From an uncultured Clostridia bacterium (GTDB lineage Bacteria; Bacillota; Clostridia; Christensenellales; Pumilibacteraceae), in assembly GCA_947589465.1 (NCBI GenBank), contig CANQAE010000003.1:1-50910 (forward strand): a stretch of 50,910 nt of DNA, given 5' to 3'. A program made the translations under genes and the position numbers. Below are positions 8,849 through 16,984 of this stretch, piece after piece (the stretch's first letter is position 1; the number at the start of each line of letters is the position of its first letter). The notes beneath the pieces are model-generated. The model worked only from the letters and a program-made list of their open reading frames with translations, made no database searches and was not told where the DNA came from.

Positions 8849-8877
8849 ATTGTAACATATATTATGTTAAAAGTCAA
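8849..8877 (-). promoter_or_regulatory. ogt promoter with palindromic spacer
   Basis: On the minus strand: TTGACT (8872-8877), 17 bases, TACAAT (8849-8854). The spacer contains the perfect palindrome TAACATA-TAT-TATGTTA (8853-8869), well placed for a repressor or MerR-type activator. No candidate regulator gene is adjacent. Confidence 0.65.
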
Positions 8878-8909
8878 TAGACTTATTTATCTTTCGATAT
8901 GCAAAATCC

Positions 8910-8938
8910 TTTACTTCTGTACGCGAATGGTGTATAAT
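8910..8938 (+). promoter_or_regulatory. Promoter of the transporter/SDR operon
   Basis: -35 TTTACT (8910-8915), 17 bases, -10 TATAAT (8933-8938). Transcription would begin near 8945, exactly at the base of the preQ1-like leader structure. Confidence 0.75.
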
Positions 8939-8944
8939 GACCAT

Positions 8945-9027
8945 ACAATCGGATGTTTCCTTGACAAACCATCCGAATTGTAATTTCTATATGAAATGCG
9001 CATGTATGCGTAATAAAAAACAAGGAG
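8945..9027 (+). promoter_or_regulatory. Candidate preQ1 riboswitch leader
   Basis: The leader forms a long stem: ACAAT (8945-8949) plus CGGATG (8950-8955) pair with CATCCG (8970-8975) and ATTGT (8977-8981), with one bulged A. The 14-base loop holds TCCTTG (8958-8963), complementary to CAAGGA in the ribosome binding site (9021-9026). A second hairpin TGCGCA-TGTA-TGCGTA (8997-9012) lies between, followed by an A-rich link. A stem whose loop pairs with the Shine-Dalgarno sequence, with a small hairpin in between, is the layout of preQ1-II riboswitches, and the downstream gene is a queuosine-precursor transporter. The primary sequence does not fit a known class by eye, so the class is open. Confidence 0.6.
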
Positions 9028-9033
9028 TCTTTT

Positions 9034-9789
9034 ATGAAACAAAAAATTCTCGGCGCTCTGCGCGAATACAAGACATTGCTGTCGTCGGTACCGCCGCTAT
9101 GTTTCGCACTTTTCATTCTTTCGGTGTTCGCTATGAACCTGCTCGCTAACAAAAGCCTCGACATCCCGCTCGATTGGCTCGCACTCGACTGTGGCATAAT
9201 CGTGTCCTGGGTGGCTTTTTTGTGTATGGACGTTCTTACTAAACACTTCGGCGCAAAAGCCGCGACGCAGATCTCGATCACGGCTATCGTCGTCAATCTC
9301 GCGGTATGCCTTATTATGTTCGTTGCGAGCGAAATACCCGGTACCTGGGGCGCGTTTTTCGACTTCGGTCAAGCCGCGAACGACTCGCTCGACCAAACGA
9401 TACGCGGAAGTTGGTATGTTGTGCTCGGCAGCACGGCGGCATTCGTCATATCTGCGTTCGTAAACAACTTTACAAACCTATGGGTCGGCAAAGCCTTTTC
9501 GAAAAATCCCGACGGATTCGCGGCATACGCGTGCCGCACGTACGTTTCGACGGCGATAGGGCAATTCGTGGACAATCTCGTCTTTGCGCTCATCGTAAGT
9601 CACTTCTTCTTCGGCTGGACGATAGTGCAATGCCTTACCTGCGCGGCTACCGGAATGATTGCGGAACTCGTCGTTGAAGCCGTCTTTTCGGGCATCGGCT
9701 ACAAGATATGCCTTAATTGGAAAGAGCGCGGCGTTGGTAAAGCATATTTCGATTTCAAAAAAACAGCCGAAAACGGAGATAAAATATGA
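9034..9789 (+). CDS. yhhQ: YhhQ/VUT-family queuosine precursor transporter
   Basis: This 251-residue membrane protein has about six helices. The VUT (PF02592-type) pattern is visible: MNLLANK near residue 33, FLCMDVLTKHFG near 62-73, the polar SAFVNNFTNLW region, and CRTYVSTAIGQFVDNLVFALIV near 165-186, where the Arg, Ser and Asp are typical. Family members take up preQ0 or preQ1 for making the queuosine base of tRNA. The binding site AAGGAG lies six bases before ATG and is the strand captured by the leader pseudoknot, which suggests ligand control of translation. The stop overlaps the following SDR start by four bases. No other queuosine gene lies in the window. Confidence 0.85.
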   Translation: MKQKILGALREYKTLLSSVPPLCFALFILSVFAMNLLANKSLDIPLDWLALDCGIIVSWVAFLCMDVLTKHFGAKAATQISITAIVVNLAVCLIMFVASEIPGTWGAFFDFGQAANDSLDQTIRGSWYVVLGSTAAFVISAFVNNFTNLWVGKAFSKNPDGFAAYACRTYVSTAIGQFVDNLVFALIVSHFFFGWTIVQCLTCAATGMIAELVVEAVFSGIGYKICLNWKERGVGKAYFDFKKTAENGDKI

Positions 9790-10433
9790 ATGTTTTGATT
9801 ACGGGCGCGAGCGGCGGAATAGGCTCGGCTACTGCGCGCAAATTTCTTGAATCAGGTCACCGCGTCATAGGCGTCGATATTGCCGACGCGACGATATTTG
9901 ACGCGCATTACTCTCACGTAAAGGCGGACGTAACGGCAAAAGATCTGCCAGACCTATCCGATATCGAGATCCTCGTAAATTGCGCGGGCGTGCAAAACAC
10001 CGAACGCGATATCGAAGTCAATCTCGGCGGCGCGATAAACGTCACCGAAAAATACGGATTCTCCCCCGCCGTAAAGAGCATAGTTTTCATCGCTTCGGCA
10101 AGCGCAACGACGGGCTCGGAATTCCCGTCTTACGCCGCGAGCAAAGGCGGGCTCCTCGCCTATTGCAAAAACACTGCCATACGCATTGCGAAATTCGGCG
10201 CTACCGCAAACTGCATTTCGCCCGGCGGCGTGACGACGAGCCTAAACGATCACGTTATGAGCGACCCCGTTTTATGGAAAAAAATAATGAAACTCACTCC
10301 TCTAAAAAAGTGGGCTTCGGCGCAAGAAATAGCCGAATGGGTCTATTTCGTATCCGTCGTAAATAGGTCTATGACAGGTCAAAATATAATTATAGACAAC
10401 GGCGAAAGTTCGAATTTCGAATTCGTCTGGTAA
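9786..10433 (+). CDS. Short-chain dehydrogenase/reductase
   Basis: A compact 215-residue Rossmann enzyme. The cofactor motif TGASGGIG lies at residues 6-13, the acidic D31 after the second strand favours NAD(H), NCAG is at 65-68, and the catalytic Y116-x3-K120 (YAASK) is preceded by the Ser of the ASAS segment. The usual C-terminal TGQNIIIDNGES is present. It is shorter than the usual 245-250 residues because loops between the nucleotide-binding strands are reduced. Its ATGA overlap with the transporter means translational coupling and shared riboswitch control. The substrate is unknown; the pairing with a queuosine-precursor transporter is suggestive but not a known pathway step. Confidence 0.9.
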   Translation: MNVLITGASGGIGSATARKFLESGHRVIGVDIADATIFDAHYSHVKADVTAKDLPDLSDIEILVNCAGVQNTERDIEVNLGGAINVTEKYGFSPAVKSIVFIASASATTGSEFPSYAASKGGLLAYCKNTAIRIAKFGATANCISPGGVTTSLNDHVMSDPVLWKKIMKLTPLKKWASAQEIAEWVYFVSVVNRSMTGQNIIIDNGESSNFEFVW

Positions 10434-10445
10434 TTAAAATTTTAA

Positions 10446-10481
10446 GGTCCGCTCTTTTTTTGAGGAGCGGACCTGTTTTTT
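10446..10481 (+). terminator. Terminator of the transporter/SDR operon
   Basis: GGTCCGCTC (10446-10454) pairs with GAGCGGACC (10465-10473) across a T-rich loop, then TGTTTTTT. It lies 13 bases after the SDR stop, and it may also act weakly for the convergent binding-protein gene. Confidence 0.9.
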
Positions 10482-10505
10482 GTAGTGTATTTTCGTATTA
10501 GTATT

Positions 10506-11786
10506 TTATTCTTCGGTCTTATTGACTGCATTCGAAAATTCAACTAGCGACGTTTCGATATCGGCGCCCGCCCCTATCTTTTGGAGCATTTTCCACCACT
10601 CGGTACGCGCGTTCGCCCAACCGGGCGTTATTTGATAATAGTCGCCGAGATATTGCTTAAACACGCTGTACTCGTTCATGATCTTGTTGTTTAGATACGG
10701 ATCGGGAATGTCGCGCACAGGCCAATACGTAGACGTAATGACGGCGGAAGAATATCTCGAATCGTTTTCTGCAATATATTTAATAAATTCCTTTGCGGCG
10801 TCTATACGCGCCTTATCCTTGTTGTCGAATATGCCGAATCCCCATATGCCGCCTTGCATATCAAATATGCCGTCATCGGTCGGGAAAGTCATCGGGAATA
10901 TATCGAACTCGACGTTTTGCGATACCGTCTGTTGAATTTCGTTGGAAACGTTCCAGCAGAAAGCCATCGCCAATTCGCCTTTGCAAAAACTCTCTATTTC
11001 ATTGCTGCCGACATAATTAGGCTTGAACACTATTCCCTCAGTCTTTTTGAGTTCGGTAAGCGCCTTTATGTTTTGTGCCGAGTTGACGGTATAACGCGTA
11101 TGTTCGGCATTCGTGAACGTTCCGCTGTACAAGTTGGTCACAAGGGCTCGCGTGCCTTGATCGCCGCCCTGCCCACCGCAATAGATAGCGGCGACTTCAT
11201 CTATGCCGTGCGCTTTGAGCGCTTTGACCGCATTGAAAAAATCTTCGGTGGACCAGGTATGCGTTTCTTCATCCACATATTGCCAGGCGCCCGCCTCGAC
11301 AAACATATCCTTGTTTATCGCCATGCAATGCGTTGTCATGCACAGCGGATAAATATAGTAGTTGCCCGCCGAGTTATGGCAAGCGGCGCGTACATTTGGG
11401 TCTATCGACGACGCGACCTTGCTACCCAACATATCGCTTATGTCCACCATAAGCCCGCGTGCGCCCCAATTGGCGACGAGCCGTTCGGGACCCTCGAAAA
11501 CTATGTCGGGCGCATTGCCGCTTTCTATGGCGTCGTTTATTTCGTCATCGCCCGTCACGTAATCTACGACTTTCGGGACTATGCTGATGTTGGGATGATC
11601 GCGCGTAAACGAAGCAATCTGCGCGTTGACGGTGTCCAACTTGCCCCAACCGCCGATCGGATATGTCCAGAGCGAGATTTCGACCTTTTCGCCGCTATGA
11701 TCGTCGGGATTAACGTCGTCATTTACGGTACAAGCCGTGAGGACCAAAAAGGTCAACGCGATCAAAACTGCAACAATCTTTTTCAT
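10506..11786 (-). CDS. Extracellular solute-binding lipoprotein (family 1)
   Basis: The 426-residue protein starts with a lipoprotein signal (MKKIVAVLIALTFLVLTAC), with the lipobox Cys at residue 19. The mature part has the carbohydrate-binding protein pattern: EISLWTYPIGGWG early, PDIVFEGPE near residue 95, and INKDMFVEAG in the middle of the chain. No permease or ATPase genes are near. Instead its start codon overlaps by four bases the stop of a hybrid histidine kinase, so the two are made together. This suggests that it presents a ligand to the kinase sensor domain, as binding-protein-assisted kinases do, rather than feeding a transporter. The ligand, probably a sugar, is a guess from the family. 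Confidence 0.85.
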   Translation of the reverse strand: MKKIVAVLIALTFLVLTACTVNDDVNPDDHSGEKVEISLWTYPIGGWGKLDTVNAQIASFTRDHPNISIVPKVVDYVTGDDEINDAIESGNAPDIVFEGPERLVANWGARGLMVDISDMLGSKVASSIDPNVRAACHNSAGNYYIYPLCMTTHCMAINKDMFVEAGAWQYVDEETHTWSTEDFFNAVKALKAHGIDEVAAIYCGGQGGDQGTRALVTNLYSGTFTNAEHTRYTVNSAQNIKALTELKKTEGIVFKPNYVGSNEIESFCKGELAMAFCWNVSNEIQQTVSQNVEFDIFPMTFPTDDGIFDMQGGIWGFGIFDNKDKARIDAAKEFIKYIAENDSRYSSAVITSTYWPVRDIPDPYLNNKIMNEYSVFKQYLGDYYQITPGWANARTEWWKMLQKIGAGADIETSLVEFSNAVNKTEE

Positions 11787-14353
11787 TCTTTATCCTCTCC
11801 CGTATCTTTTCGATTTTTGAATATGAATTTGCCGAGTTCTCTCGAAACGACACTCATATCTATCGGTTTTGCAATATGCGAATTCATGCCGCAAGCAATG
11901 CAACGTTTAACGTCCTCCGAAAACGCGTCTGCGCTCATCGCTATGATAGGCACGGTGGCGGCATCCGCGCGCGGCAATTTGCGTATAACTTCCGTCGCTT
12001 CGTAGCCGTTCATAATAGGCATACGGATATCCATCAAGATAGCGTCGTACCAACCGACGGGAGAAGCCTCGAACTTATCCGCGCATATCTTGCCATTCTC
12101 CGCGACGTCGGTAGTAAATCCGACTTCGGAAAGAAGTTCCTGCGCTATTTCAAGGTTCAAGTCGTTGTCCTCGGCGAGAAGTATTCGCTTTCCGTTGAAA
12201 TCATACTGTTCTTCCGTGACGGTTTGTTCCGAAAAATCACATTCGCCCGTGCAATTTTTGATCGCCGCATAGAGCGAAGAACGGAAAACGGGTACAAGGA
12301 TCGAGCCCGAAAAACCGACTGCGGCAACGTCTTTTTCGAGTTCCTGCCACTCGTTCGGAGCGAGCAAGAGCATTTTGCCGCCTCCTTTCACGTTTGCGAT
12401 CTTGTTTGCCGCGGAATATCCGTCGCCCGCAGCCGCTTTTGTTATCAAAATAACGTCGAACTCCGCCTTATCACGCAAAACGGCAAGCGCTTCTTGGACG
12501 CCGTAAGCGCTTTCGGCAACGCAACCCAGCGATCTCAGTTCGTCCGTCGTTATGTCACAACTCGTCTTGTCCTCATCTATTACGAGCGCTCTCATTCTTT
12601 CGAGATCTAATTCTTTGCATTCGCTCGCCTTTTCGAAATCTATCTCGACGCGGAATTCGCTGCCGACGTTAAGTTTGCTTTCGACGTTTATCGTGCCGTG
12701 CATAGCGTCCACGATATACTTGGTTATAGCCATTCCGAGTCCCGTTCCTTCGGTTTTCTGCACCCGTCCCGTATCTTCTCGCGCAAAAGCGTCGAAGATC
12801 TTCTTTTGGAACTCATCGGTCATTCCTATGCCCGTATCCTTTACGCTTATTATAAGTCGCACGAAACCGTCGCCCTTATCCGAAGTTTGCTCGCGGCACG
12901 TAAGCGTAATATTTCCGCCTTCGGGCGTGAATTTGACGGCGTTGCCCAAAAGATTGACGAGGATTTGACTGAATCTCACCCTGTCGCAAATTATTTGTTC
13001 GCAGAAGATGTTTCGAACATAGACCTCGAAATTTTGTGATTTAGCCGTCGCCTGAGGCTGGGCAATATTTATTACGCTCCTTATCGCTTCGGGCAATGAC
13101 AAATTTTCGGCGTGCAATTCGAGTTTGCCGCTCTCTATCTTGCTCATATCGAGTATATCGTTTATGAGTCCGAGCAAGTGACGACTCGACAGATCGATCT
13201 TCTTCAAACAACTCTTGACCTGTTGCGGATTGTCGATATTCGAGGACGCAATAGCCGTCATTCCCACAATGCCGTTCATCGGTGTGCGGATATCGTGACT
13301 CATGTTCGACAAAAACTCGCTCTTTGCCTTGCTCGCGTATTCGGCGATCCGTTTCGCTTCTTCGAGTTCGCGCATCTGCTTGTGCGAATTTCGAAGATAC
13401 AGCGCAAACACCACGCCGAGCGCGATTAGTATCGCCAGACAACTCAGTACGGCGGCTAACGTCCAGGAATCGCCGAGTTCGCCGATCGTTTCGTCGATCT
13501 GCCCGTACTGAATGAACAAAATCAAATACCAATCCGAAAACGGCAGGCTTGTGCAATACAGGTATCGCCTTTCTCCCTCGAATTTAATTTCGGCGGTGTA
13601 ATTTTTGCTTTTTGACATCGATTCTTTTAGATTTTCAAGAAAGCGTTCGTTCGTCATTCCGTCTACGCCTTCATAGCGGTCAAGTATTCTTTGGAAGTAA
13701 TTATCCTCGGTCACGTTATCGTTTTTTATGATAAAACCGCCGTTTCGATCTATTATATAATAGTCGATCATTTCTTTGTTGACATCAAGCGACAAGGTGT
13801 CGCTGATATAAGTTATTGGCAAAGCCACGACAAGCCCTACGCTTTTTTCGCCGCTCTCCATAGGATAGTCGGCGGGGATACCCATAATTATGAGCCTCTC
13901 GCCGTTCCTGTCGCTGCCCACAGCCATTGCTTCGCCGATGCGAAGCGAATCCAAAAACACACTCGCATCGTCGGGAATAAGTTCGGCGCCGTTCAACATT
14001 TCGAATTTGCCGTCCGTCCCAAGTAACGCCACATGGCTGAAATTTCGAAGCATCGCACTACGCACAAGCGTCGTCATCGACTTATCCCTTCGATTTTCAT
14101 CATCGGCGTTCACCGACGAAGGCGGGACCGCATCCGTAAGCGCGCTCACCTGCGAAAGTCTGAGTTCTATTGTCGTGCCGAAATGCTTCGCGGCTTGTTC
14201 ACTCATTCCCGCCATATAAAGTTCGCCCAAATCGCCTATCGCGTCGGCACTACGCCTGTTCATAAGCACGGTCATAAGAGAAAAGGCAACCACGCACAGC
14301 GCAAATATACACACTATGCCGGATATCAAAAACTTAACCGTTTTATTTTTCAT
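11783..14353 (-). CDS. Cache-domain hybrid histidine kinase
   Basis: An 856-residue hybrid kinase. Helix 1 is at residues 7-29, and a roughly 260-residue extracellular Cache-type sensor ends at helix 2 near 295-320. HisKA carries NMSHDIRTPMNG with His353; the ATPase domain shows NLLGNAVKFTPEGG, DTGIGM and GTGLGMAI. Two receiver domains follow: the first (about 590-710) reads VILITK where the phosphorylated Asp should be and is a pseudo-receiver; the second has LAEDND and MDIRMP with Asp775 and the conserved AKPID Lys. There is no output domain and no separate response regulator nearby, so the partner is unknown. AAAGGAGAAAGGT precedes the ATG. It is cotranscribed with the binding lipoprotein. 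Confidence 0.93.
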   Translation of the reverse strand: MKNKTVKFLISGIVCIFALCVVAFSLMTVLMNRRSADAIGDLGELYMAGMSEQAAKHFGTTIELRLSQVSALTDAVPPSSVNADDENRRDKSMTTLVRSAMLRNFSHVALLGTDGKFEMLNGAELIPDDASVFLDSLRIGEAMAVGSDRNGERLIIMGIPADYPMESGEKSVGLVVALPITYISDTLSLDVNKEMIDYYIIDRNGGFIIKNDNVTEDNYFQRILDRYEGVDGMTNERFLENLKESMSKSKNYTAEIKFEGERRYLYCTSLPFSDWYLILFIQYGQIDETIGELGDSWTLAAVLSCLAILIALGVVFALYLRNSHKQMRELEEAKRIAEYASKAKSEFLSNMSHDIRTPMNGIVGMTAIASSNIDNPQQVKSCLKKIDLSSRHLLGLINDILDMSKIESGKLELHAENLSLPEAIRSVINIAQPQATAKSQNFEVYVRNIFCEQIICDRVRFSQILVNLLGNAVKFTPEGGNITLTCREQTSDKGDGFVRLIISVKDTGIGMTDEFQKKIFDAFAREDTGRVQKTEGTGLGMAITKYIVDAMHGTINVESKLNVGSEFRVEIDFEKASECKELDLERMRALVIDEDKTSCDITTDELRSLGCVAESAYGVQEALAVLRDKAEFDVILITKAAAGDGYSAANKIANVKGGGKMLLLAPNEWQELEKDVAAVGFSGSILVPVFRSSLYAAIKNCTGECDFSEQTVTEEQYDFNGKRILLAEDNDLNLEIAQELLSEVGFTTDVAENGKICADKFEASPVGWYDAILMDIRMPIMNGYEATEVIRKLPRADAATVPIIAMSADAFSEDVKRCIACGMNSHIAKPIDMSVVSRELGKFIFKNRKDTGEDKE

Positions 14354-14387
14354 ACCTTTCTCCTTTGCGAAACCTTTACATTTATAT

Positions 14388-14416
14388 ATTATAGTTTATT
14401 CAAAACAAAAAGTAAA
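14388..14416 (-). promoter_or_regulatory. Promoter of the kinase/binding-protein operon
   Basis: On the minus strand: TTTACT (14411-14416), 17 bases, TATAAT (14388-14393), about 30 bases before the ribosome binding site of the kinase gene. Confidence 0.7.
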
Positions 14417-14502
14417 ATATTTTTCGTTAATATTTAAATTTATTGTTTTGGAAAAATATAAACTATTGCGACTTTTTTGCGCCGAAAAGCAGAAGCATTT
14501 GA

Positions 14503-14540
14503 CAAAACAACGGCGTAACGATAGAAAAATCGCTACGCCG
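14503..14540 (-). terminator. Probable terminator of the hut/fhs operon
   Basis: A 12-bp stem with one mismatch (14511-14522 with 14529-14540) followed on the minus strand by TTGTTTTG. It lies about 150 bases after the fhs stop, behind a set of short tandem repeats. The T run is imperfect. Confidence 0.6.
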
Positions 14541-14586
14541 CATAATTGATATTCATATTTTTTTGCGCCCGTCGTCTGCACTTAAA

Positions 14587-14690
14587 GCGTTATGCCCGAA
14601 CAGACATTGTTTTCTGCGCTTATGCGTTACGCCCAAATAGACGCCGCTACATTCACTTATTGCGTTCCCCGAACAGACGCCGCCACAAGG
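14587..14690. repeat. Three degenerate tandem repeats, 37-38 bp period
   Basis: GCGTTATGCCCGAACAGAC (14587-14605), GCGTTACGCCCAAATAGAC (14624-14642) and GCGTTCCCCGAACAGAC (14662-14678) recur at steps of 37 and 38 bases; the unit ends also agree (CTTAT or CTTATT before the next GCGTT). The array lies directly after the fhs stop codon and so inside the operon 3' end. The origin and role are unknown. Confidence 0.7.
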
Positions 14691-16313
14691 TTAAAAAAGC
14701 CCTTTGACAACTCCGTCATTGATACTCATTCGTTCGGCGCCTGGCGAACGCGGCAGTCCCGGCATAAGCATAATATTGCCGGCGATCGCCACCAAAAATC
14801 CTGCGCCCGCCTTGTACATAACTTCGCGTATCGTGATATTGAATCCCGTCGGTCTGCCCGTAAGTTTGGGATTATCGGTCAAAGAAAATTGCGTTTTTGC
14901 AATACATATGGGCAGATCTTGCGGATATTCGGCAATTTCGGCTTTGGCTTTGTCGGTAAAGATCACACCGTCCGCGCCGTAAATTTTCTTGGCGACGGCG
15001 ATAATCTTTTCCTCGGTGCTGTCTTCGAGCGAATATGCGTATCCCATTTTTTGCTTTTTGCCCGAAGCAAGTTCGACGACCGCGTCGGCAAGTTCCGTCG
15101 CGCCCGCACCGCCTTTAAGCCAACATTCGGTGCAGATCGCCCTTACGCCGAGTTCGCGCACTTCGTTTTCGAGTAGCCTGATTTCCTCGTCCTCGTCCGT
15201 CGCGAACCTGTTTATAGCCACAACGCACGGGCGTTTGAAAACTCCCGTTATGTTCTCTATATGCTTTTTGAGGTTGGCAAGTCCTTTCAGCAAACTTTCG
15301 TCGTCGCGTTCGCTCAAATTTTCGGTCTTGCCGCCCGCACACTTCAATGCGCGTAGCGTTGCAACCACAACGACCGCGTCGGGCGCGAGTCCGTTAAGAC
15401 GGCACTTGATGTCCATAAATTTCTCCGCGCCGAGGTCTGCTCCGAATCCCGCTTCGGTCACCGCGTAATCGGCATACGACATAGCCGCGAGCGTCGCTTG
15501 AATACTGTTACAGCCGTGCGCTATATTGGCGAACGGTCCGCCGTGAACGAATGCGGGCACTCCTTCGAGCGTCTGCACGAGATTTGGCTTTATCGCATCT
15601 TTCAAAAGGATCGTCATCGCTTCTTCCGCTTTGATCATACGCGCGGTGACGCGTTTGCCGTCCTCGTCAATGCCGACTACGATATTGCCGAGTCGCTTCT
15701 TCAAATCGTCGAGGTCGCGGGCAAGACACAAAACAGCCATAACTTCGCTCGCCGCGGTTATGTCGAAACGTTCGTCGCGTTCGCAGATAAATCCCACTCC
15801 GCTCCTTATCGAACGCAATGCTCTGTCGTTTACGTCCTGACAACGATGCCACAGCACCTCTTTTATCTTCAATTCGTTGCCCCAATAGATATGATTGTCT
15901 ATCATCGCCGAAAGAAGATTGTTTGCCGCGGTTATGGCGTGAAGATCGCCCGTAAAGTGGAGGTTTATGTCCTCCATGGGCGCTATCTGCGAGTAGCCGC
16001 CGCCTGCCGCGCCGCCCTTTATTCCGAACACAGGTCCGAGCGACGGTTCGCGAAGCGCAAGACAAACGCTCCTGCCCGTTTTCTGCAATCCGTCGGCAAG
16101 TCCTATCGAAACGGTCGTCTTGCCTTCTCCCGCGGGAGTCGGATTTATCGCGGTAACGAGAATAAGTTTGCCTTTTTTATTGCCGCGTCCGCTGACCTTT
16201 GCTTTGTATTTTCCGTACGTATCGAGCCTGTCTTCGTCAATGCCGAGTCGAGCCGCGATTTCGGTAATTGGTTTCAATTTCGCTTCGCAAGCGATTTCAA
16301 TGTCTGTTTTCAT
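14691..16313 (-). CDS. fhs: Formate--tetrahydrofolate ligase
   Basis: At 540 residues this is close to the usual length of about 555. The P-loop TPAGEGKTT is at residues 59-67, LREPSLGPVFGIKGGAAGGGYSQ-type sequence follows near 87-110, and FTGD and PVGF-like folate-site segments are present. Start ATG 16313 is preceded by AAGGAT at seven bases. As the last gene of the histidine operon, after ftcD and fchA, it probably runs in reverse: methenyl-THF made from the formimino group of histidine goes, by way of 10-formyl-THF, to formate with ATP gain. Its cyclohydrolase partner FolD is not in the window. It also supplies one-carbon units in purine synthesis. Confidence 0.97.
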   Translation of the reverse strand: MKTDIEIACEAKLKPITEIAARLGIDEDRLDTYGKYKAKVSGRGNKKGKLILVTAINPTPAGEGKTTVSIGLADGLQKTGRSVCLALREPSLGPVFGIKGGAAGGGYSQIAPMEDINLHFTGDLHAITAANNLLSAMIDNHIYWGNELKIKEVLWHRCQDVNDRALRSIRSGVGFICERDERFDITAASEVMAVLCLARDLDDLKKRLGNIVVGIDEDGKRVTARMIKAEEAMTILLKDAIKPNLVQTLEGVPAFVHGGPFANIAHGCNSIQATLAAMSYADYAVTEAGFGADLGAEKFMDIKCRLNGLAPDAVVVVATLRALKCAGGKTENLSERDDESLLKGLANLKKHIENITGVFKRPCVVAINRFATDEDEEIRLLENEVRELGVRAICTECWLKGGAGATELADAVVELASGKKQKMGYAYSLEDSTEEKIIAVAKKIYGADGVIFTDKAKAEIAEYPQDLPICIAKTQFSLTDNPKLTGRPTGFNITIREVMYKAGAGFLVAIAGNIMLMPGLPRSPGAERMSINDGVVKGLF

Positions 16314-16357
16314 TGCACCGATCCTTGTGATTTATTTTTAATTCAGTTAATTCAGTT

Positions 16358-16984
16358 TTACAGAATTTCGAGGGTCGCCTTGTAAATTTCCTCCGCTTCC
16401 TTCTGAGCGGACGCAACCATTTTTTCGCCTTTGCTACGGAAATCGTTTGCTTTCGCCTCGTCGTTCAAGCCGCCGAGATTGATAAGCACGTTGAGCCATG
16501 CGCCCTTCATGCAGCAAATCAAATTGAGCGCCGAAACGCCGAGATCGCTTGCCGCGCTTGTATTAGAATGACCGATAAGCGATTTGGTATATTGCAACGT
16601 TTCAAGGCAAAGTCGCATCGTTTCGAAAGGCACTTCGGTCGCAACCAGAGTGGCGTCTGCGATCGCTTTCGAACGAGCCGCCTTTTCGGCGTCCGTTTCT
16701 TTGGGAAGTTTGAAAGCAGCCGAAACGAGGTTGAACGCCTCGGTATCCTTGTCTACCTGAGTTAGAAGCGCGTCTTTGAGTTTTGACGTCTTTTGAGCCA
16801 CCTCGATACACAATTCCTGATCGAGCGGATATTTCTTTTTGCCGATAGTAAGTCCCGCCACCATCGAAACCAAAGCCGCGCCTTGCGCGCCGCAAAGCGC
16901 GCTTGCGCTTCCGCCTCCCGGTGCGGGTGCATCCGAGTTAAGCAAATCGATGTATGCCGTCATAGTCATTTTTGTCAATTCCAT
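16358..16984 (-). CDS. fchA: Methenyl-THF-forming cyclodeaminase
   Basis: The 208-residue helical enzyme matches the C-terminal half of animal formiminotransferase-cyclodeaminase. It deaminates 5-formimino-THF to 5,10-methenyl-THF and ammonia. The signature is APAPGGGSASALCGAQGAAL at residues 19-38, with the typical GHSNTSAASDLGVSAL later. The true start is 16984 (MELTKM), with GGAG upstream; its ATG overlaps the end of hutI by ten bases, so the two are translationally coupled. A longer ORF reading into hutI is an artefact. With the separate ftcD upstream it rebuilds the two activities that are fused in mammals. Confidence 0.95.
   Translation of the reverse strand: MELTKMTMTAYIDLLNSDAPAPGGGSASALCGAQGAALVSMVAGLTIGKKKYPLDQELCIEVAQKTSKLKDALLTQVDKDTEAFNLVSAAFKLPKETDAEKAARSKAIADATLVATEVPFETMRLCLETLQYTKSLIGHSNTSAASDLGVSALNLICCMKGAWLNVLINLGGLNDEAKANDFRSKGEKMVASAQKEAEEIYKATLEIL

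Noticed and set aside
10506..11786. Part of an ABC sugar importer
   Set aside because: No permease or ATPase gene lies next to it; both neighbours are accounted for.
14587..14690. Possible small CRISPR array
   Set aside because: There are only three copies, the 17-19 base core is degenerate, the intervening sequences are partly alike, and no cas gene is near.
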